Of a DNA stretch of 64,000 nucleotides, positions 34,543 to 43,950 are shown piece after piece. The translations under genes and the position numbers were made by a program. This DNA is from Acidobacteriota bacterium (GTDB lineage: Bacteria > Acidobacteriota > UBA6911). The DNA lies in the NCBI GenBank assembly GCA_016929335.1, contig JAFGIY010000065.1, positions 124,001 through 188,000 on the forward strand, given 5' to 3'. The notes under the pieces are model-generated. The model ran no database searches. It worked only from the letters and a program-made list of their open reading frames with translations, and was not told the DNA's origin. Positions within the stretch are counted from its first letter, which is position 1; each line of letters begins with the position of its first letter.

Positions 34543-36090
34543 ATGAAGGACTTCAAGAACTTTTCTCCATCCGACTATTTTAGCGTTCTATGGAAAAGAA
34601 AATGGTATGCCCTGGCCGGCTTTATTCTGATCAGTGGTGGCGTGGCAATTTACAGCTGGCGCACGCCTGACGTTTATAGCTCTATTTCGAGGATCGTCGT
34701 AATACCCACAATAATCCCCCAGGACTACGTGCGCCCATCCGATCGTTCCACTCCTGAGGAACAAATTGCCACAATCCAGCAGCAAGTCCAAAGCCGGACC
34801 TTCCTGCAAGGCATAATCCAGGATAAGAATTTATTCGGATATGGGAGTGATCGGGATTTTTCGATGGATGAAGCGATCAATGCGGTGAGCAGGAATATTC
34901 AGATCATAGGTCTGTCGAAGGATACTTTCGCGATATCGTTTTCGGCTACAGATCCTCATATTGCACAGGATCTTACCACACGCATTGTTAATGATTTAAT
35001 CCGTGCCAGCACTTCTCAAAGAAAAACCAGAGCGCTGGAAGCCGATCAATTCCTGGATGAGCAATTGCGCCAGACCGAGCAAGAACTCCAGGTTCATGAA
35101 GAGAAGATCAAGCAGTTCAAGCTGTCTCATCTTGGTGAACTCCCGGAACAGAATGCAGCGAATATGAACGTCCTGAATGGATTGAACTCACAGTTGGCCG
35201 CGGTGGAAAATGCATTGCAGCGCGCCCGGGATCAGGAGAAGCTGATTAGCTTTCGGTTGCAGGAGCAGAAGCGATTGGCAGCCTTAACCTTGAACAACCC
35301 GACGCCGCAAATACAACAGGATTACGCTGCTCCTGCGCTCGAAGATCCTCTGCTCAAAAAGAAACAGGCCGAACTGGCTGCGCTGAGCTTGAAATACACC
35401 CCAAGGCATCCTGAAGTTGTTCGCCTTGCAAGAGAGGTGGAGGAGCTAAAGCGGCAATCGCTGGCCGAGAGTTCTTCAGCCGGCGGGACTCCTGATTTTA
35501 CAAGCCTTGAAGCAGAAAGTAATGAAGGGCAAGCGGGAAGCTCGGGAATGGTGACGGATGCTTTACTAGATATGGAGTCGGCTGAAATTAAAATTGAAGC
35601 TCAGGCGATCCAGAGCGAGATTGCCAAACGGGAAAAGGAACGGGATTCCTATCTGAAACAGATTAGAAGCTATCAGGCCAAGCTGAATCTGGCTCCTGCT
35701 CTCGAACAGGCAATGGTGGGATTATCCAGGGAACACGAAGCCCTCAAACAGCAATACGCCAATCTTCAAAGCAAAAAATTCCAGGCGCAGATGACGGCTA
35801 ATCTGGAAGCCAATAGAAATAACGACAGCTATAAGATTCTCGACGAGGCAAATCTCCCGGAGAAGCCTTCCTTCCCTGACCGCTTGCAACTGCTTGTCAT
35901 GGGATTGGGTGCGGGCCTTCTGCTCGGCATTGCAGCTGCATTTGGGCGGGAGTTGCTGGATACAACACTCTCCAATGAGGATGAAGTAACAGCCGTTTTA
36001 AAACTACCTGTGCTGGCCACAATTTCCGAGGTTCCCAAAAAGCAGCCAAAGCGTATATCCGGCGGGATACAGATACGCAAAAGCGCGTAA
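34543..36090 (+). CDS. Polysaccharide chain-length determinant (Wzz-like), XrtA-associated
   Basis: 515 residues. Two transmembrane helices (about 22-40 and 445-465) flank a long periplasmic coiled-coil region (about 165-410) with many Gln/Glu/Leu heptads. The N-terminus NFSPSDYFSVLWKRKWYAL is the Wzz domain; LKYTPRHPEVVRLAREVEEL and the Pro-rich segment PEKPSFPDRLQLLV before the second helix are the GNVR-type features of exosortase-system chain-length determinants. GAGG lies 8 nt upstream of the ATG. It presumably works with the tyrosine kinase that follows to control chain length. Confidence 0.9.
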   Translation: MKDFKNFSPSDYFSVLWKRKWYALAGFILISGGVAIYSWRTPDVYSSISRIVVIPTIIPQDYVRPSDRSTPEEQIATIQQQVQSRTFLQGIIQDKNLFGYGSDRDFSMDEAINAVSRNIQIIGLSKDTFAISFSATDPHIAQDLTTRIVNDLIRASTSQRKTRALEADQFLDEQLRQTEQELQVHEEKIKQFKLSHLGELPEQNAANMNVLNGLNSQLAAVENALQRARDQEKLISFRLQEQKRLAALTLNNPTPQIQQDYAAPALEDPLLKKKQAELAALSLKYTPRHPEVVRLAREVEELKRQSLAESSSAGGTPDFTSLEAESNEGQAGSSGMVTDALLDMESAEIKIEAQAIQSEIAKREKERDSYLKQIRSYQAKLNLAPALEQAMVGLSREHEALKQQYANLQSKKFQAQMTANLEANRNNDSYKILDEANLPEKPSFPDRLQLLVMGLGAGLLLGIAAAFGRELLDTTLSNEDEVTAVLKLPVLATISEVPKKQPKRISGGIQIRKSA

Positions 36091-36209
36091 GATAGAAAGC
36101 AAGACCGGTTGAGAGACTGCCGATATGACAAGAGACGTGGTGCGATAACGGCAGCCTTACAGAGATGATCATTTGAACGAAGGCGGCAGCGAGTAGCTGC
36201 ATTGGTGAT

Positions 36210-37106
36210 ATGAGCGAAATATTCGATTTTTTAAAGAGAACCGAAGCTGAGCAACAGAAAAAAATCCCGGTGCAGAAACCGGTTCCCGAAGTTCAGATAG
36301 ATGCCCCGGTCAACTCGCCGGCGTTCGCTTCTGAGGAAAAGCCGGTCAGCCAACCATCGATCCCAATCGAGGCAGAACTCGTAAAAGCGGACAAATTCGA
36401 CCTAACTGTTGCAAGCATGCAGGTTAAGAGCGCGCTGGATCCGCTTACGCTGATCGGAGAACAATTCCGGTTGTTACGTTCCAGATTAGGGTTGATGCAG
36501 AAGCAGCGCGGTATTAAAACGGTCCTGGTTACAAGTACTGTCCCAGAAGAAGGAAAGACATTCACCTCTTCCGGCATGGCAGGGGTTTTTGCTCAAGAGC
36601 CGGGGAAGCGTATTGTTCTGATTGATGCCGACATGAGGAAAGCCAAATCCGGCCTGAATTTTGGTCTGAATGGCACAAGTACCGGCATCGGCTTGTCAAA
36701 CGTGCTTCGTGGCGAGATAGAATTCCGCAACGCACTTGTTATGTCGATGAATCCTGAATTCTACTTTTTGCCTTCCGGTCCGCTTCCGCCCAATCCATCC
36801 GAATTGCTCAGTTCTCCAAACCTGGAGCGCGCCCTTAAAACGGCAGCTGATGATTTTGACTGGGTAATTATCGATTCGCCGCCGATACTCACCCTTTCGG
36901 ATACTACCCTGATTTCTCCTCTCTGTGACGCCGTTGTGCTCGTCCTCCGGGCGAACTCTACGCCTTCAAAACTCATCGAGAATTCAATAGACCGGATTGG
37001 GAAGGACAAAATCTGCGGCGTGGTGATCAATCGCCAGAAAAAAATCCACTCCTCCCGCTATTATTATCAATACTATTACCGTAGCTCAAAACCGAGCAAG
37101 GAGTAG
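36210..37106 (+). CDS. Tyrosine autokinase (CpsD/CapB-like), XrtA-associated
   Basis: 298 residues, BY-kinase fold. Motifs: Walker A VPEEGKTFTSS, Walker A' VLIDADMRKAKSG, and Walker B VIIDSPPILTLSD. The C-terminus carries a Tyr cluster (RYYYQYYYRSS) that would be autophosphorylated. The Walker A is of the T-x-P-E-E-G-K-T kind rather than PGEGKS. The N-terminal 75 residues are Pro- and acidic-rich, probably a tether to the chain-length determinant. It follows that gene by 119 bp and the deacetylase gene begins 6 bp later. Confidence 0.9.
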   Translation: MSEIFDFLKRTEAEQQKKIPVQKPVPEVQIDAPVNSPAFASEEKPVSQPSIPIEAELVKADKFDLTVASMQVKSALDPLTLIGEQFRLLRSRLGLMQKQRGIKTVLVTSTVPEEGKTFTSSGMAGVFAQEPGKRIVLIDADMRKAKSGLNFGLNGTSTGIGLSNVLRGEIEFRNALVMSMNPEFYFLPSGPLPPNPSELLSSPNLERALKTAADDFDWVIIDSPPILTLSDTTLISPLCDAVVLVLRANSTPSKLIENSIDRIGKDKICGVVINRQKKIHSSRYYYQYYYRSSKPSKE

Positions 37107-37112
37107 TCAATA

Positions 37113-37991
37113 GTGTCTTCCGACTCGCCGCCGATGCTGAATGCTCTCAGCATTGATGTGGAAGATTATTTCCACGTTGAGGCGTTCGCAAGCCGTATTT
37201 TGCCTGAAGAATGGCGCTCTTTCCAACCCAGAGTCGAAAAAAACGTCCACCTTATTCTCGAGATCTTGAGACTGCACGACACGCAGGCGACATTTTTTAT
37301 TTTAGGATGGGTCGCTGAGCTATTTCCTCACCTGGTCAGGCGGATAGCAGAAGAAGGCCACGAAATAGGCTGTCATGGCTATGCGCATCAGCACATAAGC
37401 CGCCAGACACCCCAACAATTCCGGCAGGATGTTCGCGCTGCGAAGCAATGCTTGATGGATCTGGTACAAAGGCCGGTTGAATGCTATCGGGCGCCAAGTT
37501 TTTCCATCACTGAATCAACGCTGTGGGCATTGGATATTCTCGCGGATGAAGGATTCAAAATAGACTCATCCATATTCCCCGTCCGGCATGATCTTTATGG
37601 TATGCCAAACTGCGAACGATTCCCGCACTGGAGAAGACAAATTTTTGAATTTCCCGCGACAACCATACGGAGAGCCAAAACCAATCTTGGTGTAGCAGGG
37701 GGAGGCTATTTGCGACTGCTGCCCTATAGGTTCACTCGTTGGGCTATCAGGGAAATCAACAGGGAGGAGAAACAGGCCGTAATGGTTTATTTCCATCCAT
37801 GGGAGCTTGATCCCGGCCAGCCAAGAATTTCTGCTCCGCTGCGCTCGAAAATCCGGCATTATACAAATCTCTCGAGAATGCAAAGCAAGATAGAATGTCT
37901 GCTGCGAGATTTCCGCTTTTCAACGGTTTCAAATGTCTGTTCGCAGCTTTTGGCTTATCAGACCTCGAGTGTAAAGCCTGCCGTGAGTTGA
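37113..37991 (+). CDS. Polysaccharide deacetylase, XrtA-associated
   Basis: 292 residues, NodB-fold deacetylase. Motifs: LSIDVEDYFHVE (general base Asp and metal ligand equivalent), GHEIGCHGYAHQHISR (metal-binding His pair), ECYRAPSFSIT and VMVYFHPWELD (catalytic His). It removes acetyl groups from N-acetyl sugars, likely in the periplasm or cytoplasm as no signal peptide is seen. The GTG at 37113 has AAGGAG about 9 nt upstream; an ATG 21 nt later is possible. The pattern fits the exosortase-system deacetylase subfamily. Confidence 0.9.
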   Translation: MSSDSPPMLNALSIDVEDYFHVEAFASRILPEEWRSFQPRVEKNVHLILEILRLHDTQATFFILGWVAELFPHLVRRIAEEGHEIGCHGYAHQHISRQTPQQFRQDVRAAKQCLMDLVQRPVECYRAPSFSITESTLWALDILADEGFKIDSSIFPVRHDLYGMPNCERFPHWRRQIFEFPATTIRRAKTNLGVAGGGYLRLLPYRFTRWAIREINREEKQAVMVYFHPWELDPGQPRISAPLRSKIRHYTNLSRMQSKIECLLRDFRFSTVSNVCSQLLAYQTSSVKPAVS

Positions 37992-38147
37992 TCCTGATTC
38001 TCAGTGGTTGAGACAGCCGCATGCATGTTTGGTCACTGTCCAGATATTTTTTCGATCACTGGCAGTGAGAAAGTTTGATGTTCCTATTGACCAAGTCTAT
38101 GCGAATTACTATACTTAGTTGTCCCTTACCTAAGTCTCTGCCTTTAA

Positions 38148-38162
38148 TTGGCGAATAGCCAA
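38148..38162. promoter_or_regulatory. TTGGC-N5-GCCAA inverted repeat upstream of the sugar transferase
   Basis: TTGGC and GCCAA are separated by 5 nt, a small perfect dyad in the 281-bp gap before the initiating transferase gene. It could be an operator. No promoter boxes could be assigned with confidence around it. Confidence 0.25.
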
Positions 38163-38272
38163 GTTGATTTTATCAAAACAAGACCGAGCACATAGTTTTT
38201 AGGAAACATTTGTACACAAGCTGTCGATGAGCTGTTCGTAAACGTTCAAACTAGAGCGAAGAAGTAGATTCT

Positions 38273-39652
38273 ATGTGGCGTTATCTTGCATTGCGAAAAC
38301 TGGGTGCGGTCTTTTTTGAGACGCTGATGCTGGTATTGTGCGTTCTCAGCGCCTATTTTATCCGCCTGAACGAGATGCCGCTGGATATGGCAGATCGGAA
38401 TGAGATATTTCTTAAGGCCGTTCTGATTGCCATTGTATTTCAGCTTTCATTGCATTTAAACGATATCTACGGTTTCCGCGGATCTCGTCCTTCAAAGGAA
38501 TACGCAGTCCGGCTTGTCCAGGCATTGATAATCGCTATCATTTTTCTTTGTGTTGTCTACTATGCAGCGCCGACTTTGATCGTAGGGCGCGGAGTATTTG
38601 GCATTTCGATCCTTCTTAGCTCACTTTACCTAATTCTATGGCATACTTTTCTGCGCCTTTATCTTGGAGCACGCGCTCCTCATACCAATCTCCTTGTACT
38701 CGGAACGGGCAACCTTGCCCGAGAAGCGGTAAAGGAAATATTGGCCCATCCGGAATTGGGAATTAAGGTCCTCGGTTTCGTGGATGACAACCCGCAGTTG
38801 GTGGGAGTCTCAATTGTAAACCCTAAAGTAATAGGTGTTTATCAGGATTTGCCGAAGTTGGTAGCGAATCATAAAGTCGATCGCATCGTGGTTGGATTGC
38901 AGGATCGGCGCGGTAAGCTCCCGATAAAAGAGCTTCTTGATTTCAAAACCCGGGGCGTGGCAATCGAGGACGCCACAACTTTTTATGAACGCGTTGCCGG
39001 AAAAATCCCTATCGAAAACCTCAAGCCCAGCTGGATGGTCTTCAACACCGGATTCGGCGTTACAAAAAGCGCACTGCTGAAGAAGCGCATCCTTTCGTTA
39101 ATAGTGTCATCGGTACTGCTCTTATTGCTTTCGCCGATTATCCTGTTGTTGATGATACTGATAAAACTGGATTCAAAAGGATCGATTTTCTATCGACAGG
39201 AACGTGTCGGGCAGGACGGAAAGACATTTACTCTCGTAAAATTCCGCTCCATGTATGAGGATGCAGAGAACGGTACGGGGCCTATTTGGTCCAAAGAAGG
39301 GGACGACCGCATTACACGCGTTGGCCGGTTCATGCGCCGGACCCGGATTGATGAATTGCCGCAATTCTATAATGTGTTGCGAGGAGACATGAGTCTGGTC
39401 GGCCCTAGACCGGAGCGTCCCCATTTCGTTCAACAGCTTGTGGAATCCATACCATTCTACCCGCTTCGCCATATCGTGAAGCCCGGTATCACAGGATGGG
39501 CGCAGATCAATTATGGATACGCCAATTCCTTTGAAAATACTGTAGAAAAGCTGCAATACGACCTGTTCTATATTAAAAACATGTCATGGGCGCTTGATAC
39601 CTTGATCCTGCTTGAGACCATCAAGACAGTAATCGTTAAAAAGGGATCGTAG
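38273..39652 (+). CDS. Initiating polyprenyl glycosylphosphotransferase (EpsB/WcaJ-type), XrtA-associated
   Basis: 459 residues. An N-terminal membrane domain with four helices (about 5-125) and a CoA-binding-like middle (LVLGTGNLAREAVKEI, VLGFVDDNP) precede the catalytic C-terminal domain, entered through a hydrophobic helix at about 275-300. That domain has the sugar-transferase hallmarks: FYRQERVGQDGKTFTLVKFRSM, RTRIDELPQFYNVLRGDMSLVGPRP (read in parts), and GITGWAQINYGYANSF. It transfers a hexose-1-phosphate to undecaprenyl phosphate to start the repeat unit. It matches exosortase-system sugar transferases. Confidence 0.92.
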   Translation: MWRYLALRKLGAVFFETLMLVLCVLSAYFIRLNEMPLDMADRNEIFLKAVLIAIVFQLSLHLNDIYGFRGSRPSKEYAVRLVQALIIAIIFLCVVYYAAPTLIVGRGVFGISILLSSLYLILWHTFLRLYLGARAPHTNLLVLGTGNLAREAVKEILAHPELGIKVLGFVDDNPQLVGVSIVNPKVIGVYQDLPKLVANHKVDRIVVGLQDRRGKLPIKELLDFKTRGVAIEDATTFYERVAGKIPIENLKPSWMVFNTGFGVTKSALLKKRILSLIVSSVLLLLLSPIILLLMILIKLDSKGSIFYRQERVGQDGKTFTLVKFRSMYEDAENGTGPIWSKEGDDRITRVGRFMRRTRIDELPQFYNVLRGDMSLVGPRPERPHFVQQLVESIPFYPLRHIVKPGITGWAQINYGYANSFENTVEKLQYDLFYIKNMSWALDTLILLETIKTVIVKKGS

Positions 39653-39937
39653 AGAAATTCTTTCACTCGGTATTTGCCGGCGGGCGGCGAAATTCAACCT
39701 GATTCGAGCGGAAAAGAACAATCCGCATTGGGAAATCCCTCACCATTTTTCCCCATGGGATCATCCTTGCCCGCCCTTTCATAAGTAGCGAAATTCTAAC
39801 ATAGAATTGCTGGAACCCAGTCGCAGATTGCACACACAATCGGTGGCTGGATATTTTCTTCAGGCGATTGTGATGGTGAATACATTTTTTTTCTTCCTGA
39901 TCGCCGATAAAACCCTCTGCACATCGCAAGAGGGTTT

Positions 39938-42175
39938 ATGGCAATCTGCAGTAACTCTGTCCGAAGCTTTATTATCCTGCTGATATTATTCCCGTTCTCA
40001 AACATATGGGCACTAGCCGCAGACGTTTTATTGGAATGGGATCCCAGCCCTTCCGCAAATATATCTGAATACAGAGTCTATTTCGGAAATTACTCCAGAG
40101 CCTACAATAGCAGTGTTGCAGTCGTAGATCAGACCCGATACAGAGTGACCGATCTGGGTCTGGGTACCTGGTATTTTGCGGTTACTGCCGTTGATGTGGA
40201 TGGAAGCGAAAGCGATTTTTCCAATGAAGTATCGCGAATTGTATCAACGGAGCAATCGGAAAATGATACAACTCCTCCCGTAATAACCGAAGTAACCAGT
40301 TCGGGTATCGCAGGTACAAGAGCGGTAATTTCATGGAAAACCAGCGAGGCCGCCAATACACAGGTTGACTATGGACCCACTGCCGCTTACGGAAGCAGCA
40401 CGATTCTTAGAGACAGCCTGGTTACGTCGCATGCTGAGGTCCTGACAGGTCTTGCGGAGAGCACGCTATATCACTACCGGGTTAGGTCGAGAGATGCCGC
40501 AGGCAATCTGGCTGTTTCGAGCGACCATGTATTTACAACGGCAGCGTCAGGCGGGGCGCCCATAATCAGCGGGGTAGAAATCAGTGAAATCACGGAGCGA
40601 AGTGCGCTGATTTCCTGGGAAACGAATAAGGCTGCAGACTCGCAGGTTGAATATTGGCAGTTGGATAAACCTATGCGCAGATCGGCGCTTGATTCATTTA
40701 GGACGCATCACTCGATACGGCTGAATAATCTGCAGAGGAAGACATTATATTATTTCAGAATCAAGTCGGCGGATCTTGATAACCTCCAGTCCATGTCCAC
40801 AGAGTATGTGTTCACGACCCAGGAAAGCGGCTACTGGATCAAGGCCGTGCCTCGCTTTGCCGACAGGCAGGTGGAGGTGAAACCAGGGGATGAACATGCA
40901 ATTGGTGTGGCACTGACAAATTCGGATACAGAAGATGCGGATATGCTCTTTTCTGCATTAGATGAAGAAGGCAAATTAATGAGCGGGCCGGGCATTACCA
41001 ATCCGCGGCCGTTTCAGATGAATCCGCAGATACAGCATGCGATGCTGGATGTGGAGATATTCGGATTTGCATTGGAGCCCTACGGTACTAAAGGGTGGAT
41101 TGCGATAGAAAGCTCGGCGCCCGCATTAGATGGTTTTTTCCTGCTGTTCGACAGCAAGCTGAGTTACATGGATGGGACCAGTTTGGGGAATGCTCCTTTG
41201 AGTGATTTTATCTTCACTGATATTGAGCCGAATGGATCAACCCGGATTAACATCATTAACGAAAACAGTGAGGAGGCGGAGGTAATATTCGAGCTGATGA
41301 CGGGGGATGGATCTCTGCGCAGTTATGAGAGTCGTATGATAACCGGGCGTGGAGCCTTAATAGCGGATTTATATGAAGATTTATTCGAAGGGGTAGAGCC
41401 GGAACCAGGCGATTATGTGCGGATGAACTCAACAAAGAGAGTGCATTCCTTCGCACTGCTGGAGCAGGAGGAAGGAGATGTATCGTTGTTGGCGGGGCAG
41501 GATATGAGCGAAGGTGGGACCACACTCTATTCTCCGCAATATGTAGTCGGCGGAGATATGCATACTACCCTATCGATTATCAATCTGGATTCGAGAGCGG
41601 GAACGGTGGAGCTTCAATTTCTTGGAGAGGATGGCGTGCAGATCGGCATGAAGAGGGTTTTACCGATTGCGGCGAATGGGAAATTGAGGATTGATGATGT
41701 GGACTTTTTCTGTGTGCTGGAACCGGGTAGGATGGCCCAGGGCTATATCAAGATAACGAGTGATGGAGTTCGGATGTCGGGAAGTACGATTTTCGGACAT
41801 AGTGATGGACAGTCATACACTACGGCGCTGCCCTTGATTTACCAGCTGCACGATTCCGTAATCTTCAGTCATGTGGCTTCGGATGATGTGATGTTTACCG
41901 GCTTGGCAATCGTCAATCCCGGGGAAGATGCAGCTACGGTACTGATGCAGCTGTATTCTCCTGATGGAAGAATTTTGGATTATAGAGACCTGTATATCCC
42001 GGCCGGCCAGAGAATAACGAAAGTGCTCACTGAATTCTTTCCTTCTCTGATTGGAAAGGCACATTGCAATGGCCATATCCGCCTTATCTCAAATAAACCG
42101 CTGGCTTCCTTTGCATTGTTTGGCACCATTCGATCATCCGTGCTATCGGCGATTCCCCTAAGGGCTATTGAATAG
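39938..42175 (+). CDS. Secreted fibronectin type III protein
   Basis: 745 residues with a signal peptide (about 1-28, ending LAADV). Three FnIII-like domains follow at about 29-105, 115-200 and 205-292 (WDPSPSANISEYRVYFGN; TSSGIAGTRAVISWKTSEAANTQVDYG read in parts). The C-terminal two-thirds contains about four repeats of a beta-sandwich module rich in IINLDSRAG, IVNPGEDAA and NIINENSEEA, each followed by an acidic tail. No PEP-CTERM or other sorting tail is seen. It is the last gene of the export arm. The repeats suggest an extracellular adhesion or matrix role. Confidence 0.8.
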   Translation: MAICSNSVRSFIILLILFPFSNIWALAADVLLEWDPSPSANISEYRVYFGNYSRAYNSSVAVVDQTRYRVTDLGLGTWYFAVTAVDVDGSESDFSNEVSRIVSTEQSENDTTPPVITEVTSSGIAGTRAVISWKTSEAANTQVDYGPTAAYGSSTILRDSLVTSHAEVLTGLAESTLYHYRVRSRDAAGNLAVSSDHVFTTAASGGAPIISGVEISEITERSALISWETNKAADSQVEYWQLDKPMRRSALDSFRTHHSIRLNNLQRKTLYYFRIKSADLDNLQSMSTEYVFTTQESGYWIKAVPRFADRQVEVKPGDEHAIGVALTNSDTEDADMLFSALDEEGKLMSGPGITNPRPFQMNPQIQHAMLDVEIFGFALEPYGTKGWIAIESSAPALDGFFLLFDSKLSYMDGTSLGNAPLSDFIFTDIEPNGSTRINIINENSEEAEVIFELMTGDGSLRSYESRMITGRGALIADLYEDLFEGVEPEPGDYVRMNSTKRVHSFALLEQEEGDVSLLAGQDMSEGGTTLYSPQYVVGGDMHTTLSIINLDSRAGTVELQFLGEDGVQIGMKRVLPIAANGKLRIDDVDFFCVLEPGRMAQGYIKITSDGVRMSGSTIFGHSDGQSYTTALPLIYQLHDSVIFSHVASDDVMFTGLAIVNPGEDAATVLMQLYSPDGRILDYRDLYIPAGQRITKVLTEFFPSLIGKAHCNGHIRLISNKPLASFALFGTIRSSVLSAIPLRAIE

Positions 42176-42435
42176 CAATTGATTGCTGCTCCGACTCAAC
42201 CGCAGAAATCTCCGGCTCAATGAGCCTTCCGGTGTATATTTTGCCTCCCAATCGAATATATTTCATATGCACCTTCCAAGTATAATATTATCAATTGAAT
42301 AGCTTGATATCTTTCTAATTGGCCTTCCAATGCTCTTTAACGGCATATCCATCGTATGCAGCTGCCTTAAACGGATTCAATCGTAAATTATTGAAAAATA
42401 ATCGTTTACCAAATCCAATCAGCAGAGCAAACCGC

Positions 42436-42452
42436 TTGGCACGAATCGTGCA
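42436..42452 (+). promoter_or_regulatory. Sigma-54 promoter
   Basis: TTGGCACG-N4-GTGCA agrees with the consensus TTGGCACG-N4-TTGCA at all but one base. The invariant GG (42438-42439) and GC (42450-42451) are exactly 10 nt apart. It lies 65 bp before the dual-receiver regulator gene in a 342-bp intergenic stretch. PrsR, the sigma-54 activator at 1690-3081, is a natural candidate regulator. Confidence 0.75.
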
Positions 42453-42517
42453 TTATAGAGCAATGTAATGATTGTAAGAATTATAAACCGGAAGAACTCC
42501 GAGGGAGGAAACAGGTT

Positions 42518-43702
42518 ATGTCACAGACAATGCCAAAAACGGATGGACTCAACGTGCTGGTTGTGGACGACGAAGTTATCTTATGCCAGAGTGTGGAAAA
42601 GATACTAAAACGAAAGGGGCATAAGATTGATGCGGTCACCAGTGTAGCCGATGCCCTTAAGGCTCTGGATGCCGGGAACAAGTATGATCTGATTATTGCG
42701 GACCTGATGATGCCGCAAGCCGGCGGACTGGAGCTTTTATCTGCGGTACAGACAAGCTGGCCAGAATTGCCTGTGCTTATAATCACCGGGTTTTCATCTA
42801 TAGCCTCAGCGGTTGAAGCTACGAAGCTGGGGGCTGCCGGATATCTTCCCAAACCGTTCACTCCGGAAGAACTCGAGAAGGCGGTTGAAAACGTGTTTTT
42901 TCGGAGTTCGAGCAAAGAATCCAAATCCGCAGGAATAGAAACAGATGAAGTCATTGATGTGGATATGCCATTCAGTGCGAAGGAAATCGAAAAGGCAACC
43001 TCTCGAAGCTATGTGGAGCATCTGACGAGATCTGATATGCCGATTGTTGCGGCCAAGCCTCTTCCTGCAGAGGATTATTGTCCTCTTGGACAAAGGTCGT
43101 GCAAAAAGTTTGTCAAGAAAGGTGTTTGCCAGCAGGATGAGTGTCCCATTGTTACAGCCGAGAAAAAGAAGGGACGTGCAGCTGCGGCAACCGAGTTTGT
43201 GTTCGATCCAATCGATGTAGATATGCCATTCAGCGCTGCCGAGGTTACAGCGCTCACCAGCGAAGCCTATGTCGCTGCTCTCGGTCCATCCGACATGCCT
43301 GTTGTAGGTCATTGGGGTCAATTTGCTCCTTCAGCCCGCAAGGTGCTGGTAGTGGATGATGAAGCCGTCGTGGTTAATAGCATCCGGAAGATCCTCACAC
43401 GGAAAGGTTTTTCCATCGAGGAGGCATTTACCTGTAAAGACGCACTGGCGCAGGTTTTTGCACACGACTATGATCTGGTGCTGCTGGACATGAAGATGTC
43501 GGATGGGAACGGCATTGATGTGCTGCAGAGAATCAAGGCTAAGAGACCTGATTTGCGGGTAGTTATCGTGACCGGATATGCTTCAGTGGATACGGCAGTC
43601 GAAGCGATCCAAAAAGGCGCGAGCGATTATATGCCGAAACCATTCACGCCGGATGAGTTGTACAGCATGACGGCACGCGTGCTTGGTAAGGCTGCAGCAT
43701 AG
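42518..43702 (+). CDS. Dual-receiver response regulator with Cys cluster
   Basis: 394 residues. Two CheY-type receivers: REC1 (about 12-128, acceptor Asp62, Lys112) and REC2 (about 275-390, acceptor Asp324, Lys374), both ending in PKPFTP. No DNA-binding or enzymatic domain follows. The linker (130-270) contains a duplicated segment IDVDMPFSA-x7-TS-x2-YV-x6-SDMP (146-176 and 232-262) on either side of a Cys cluster C188-x6-C195-x8-C204-x4-C209, which looks like a metal or redox site. A strong GGAGG lies about 10 nt before the ATG, and a sigma-54 promoter precedes it. Probably a phosphorelay or scaffold component; partners not identifiable. Confidence 0.8.
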   Translation: MSQTMPKTDGLNVLVVDDEVILCQSVEKILKRKGHKIDAVTSVADALKALDAGNKYDLIIADLMMPQAGGLELLSAVQTSWPELPVLIITGFSSIASAVEATKLGAAGYLPKPFTPEELEKAVENVFFRSSSKESKSAGIETDEVIDVDMPFSAKEIEKATSRSYVEHLTRSDMPIVAAKPLPAEDYCPLGQRSCKKFVKKGVCQQDECPIVTAEKKKGRAAAATEFVFDPIDVDMPFSAAEVTALTSEAYVAALGPSDMPVVGHWGQFAPSARKVLVVDDEAVVVNSIRKILTRKGFSIEEAFTCKDALAQVFAHDYDLVLLDMKMSDGNGIDVLQRIKAKRPDLRVVIVTGYASVDTAVEAIQKGASDYMPKPFTPDELYSMTARVLGKAAA

Positions 43703-43727
43703 CAAGTGATTTAGGTTCTGCCGAAAG

Positions 43728-43793
43728 CCACAAATTTTGCAGATTGCACTGACCGGCTATTTTGTGTGATTTGTAAAATTTGTGGTTTTTTTT

Positions 43794-43794
<1 letters not shown>
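43728..43794 (+). terminator. Intrinsic terminator built on a palindromic repeat
   Basis: The 22-nt arms 43728-43749 and 43764-43785 (CCACAAATTTTGC... and its near-perfect complement ending AAATTTGTGG) enclose a 14-nt loop and are followed by nine T. It ends transcription of the regulator gene 26 bp upstream. The CCACAAAT end also occurs in the repeat at 47397-47450. Confidence 0.75.
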
Positions 43795-43868
<74 letters not shown>

Positions 43869-43917
43869 TCAGAACGAAAGCAGCGGAAGGATATTATCCA
43901 AACGGGCAAAAAAACTC

Positions 43918-43950
43918 AACCACAGATTACAGAGATCATGCAGATTTAAA
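43918..43950. repeat. Partial copy of the CCACAnATT palindromic repeat
   Basis: ACCACAGATTACAGAGATC followed by ATGCAGATTT resembles one arm of the repeats at 43728-43785 and 47397-47450 and the widespread ACCACAGATTACACAGATT-type dispersed element. Only one arm is present here, overlapping the 3' end of yraN. Confidence 0.4.

Noticed and set aside
38073..38092. CTGGCAGTGAGAAAGTTTG as a sigma-54 promoter before the sugar transferase
   Set aside because: The -12 element has GT rather than GC.
42207..42240. GGCTCAATGAGCC dyad after the fibronectin-III gene as a terminator
   Set aside because: The loop would be too tight for the full stem and no T-run follows.
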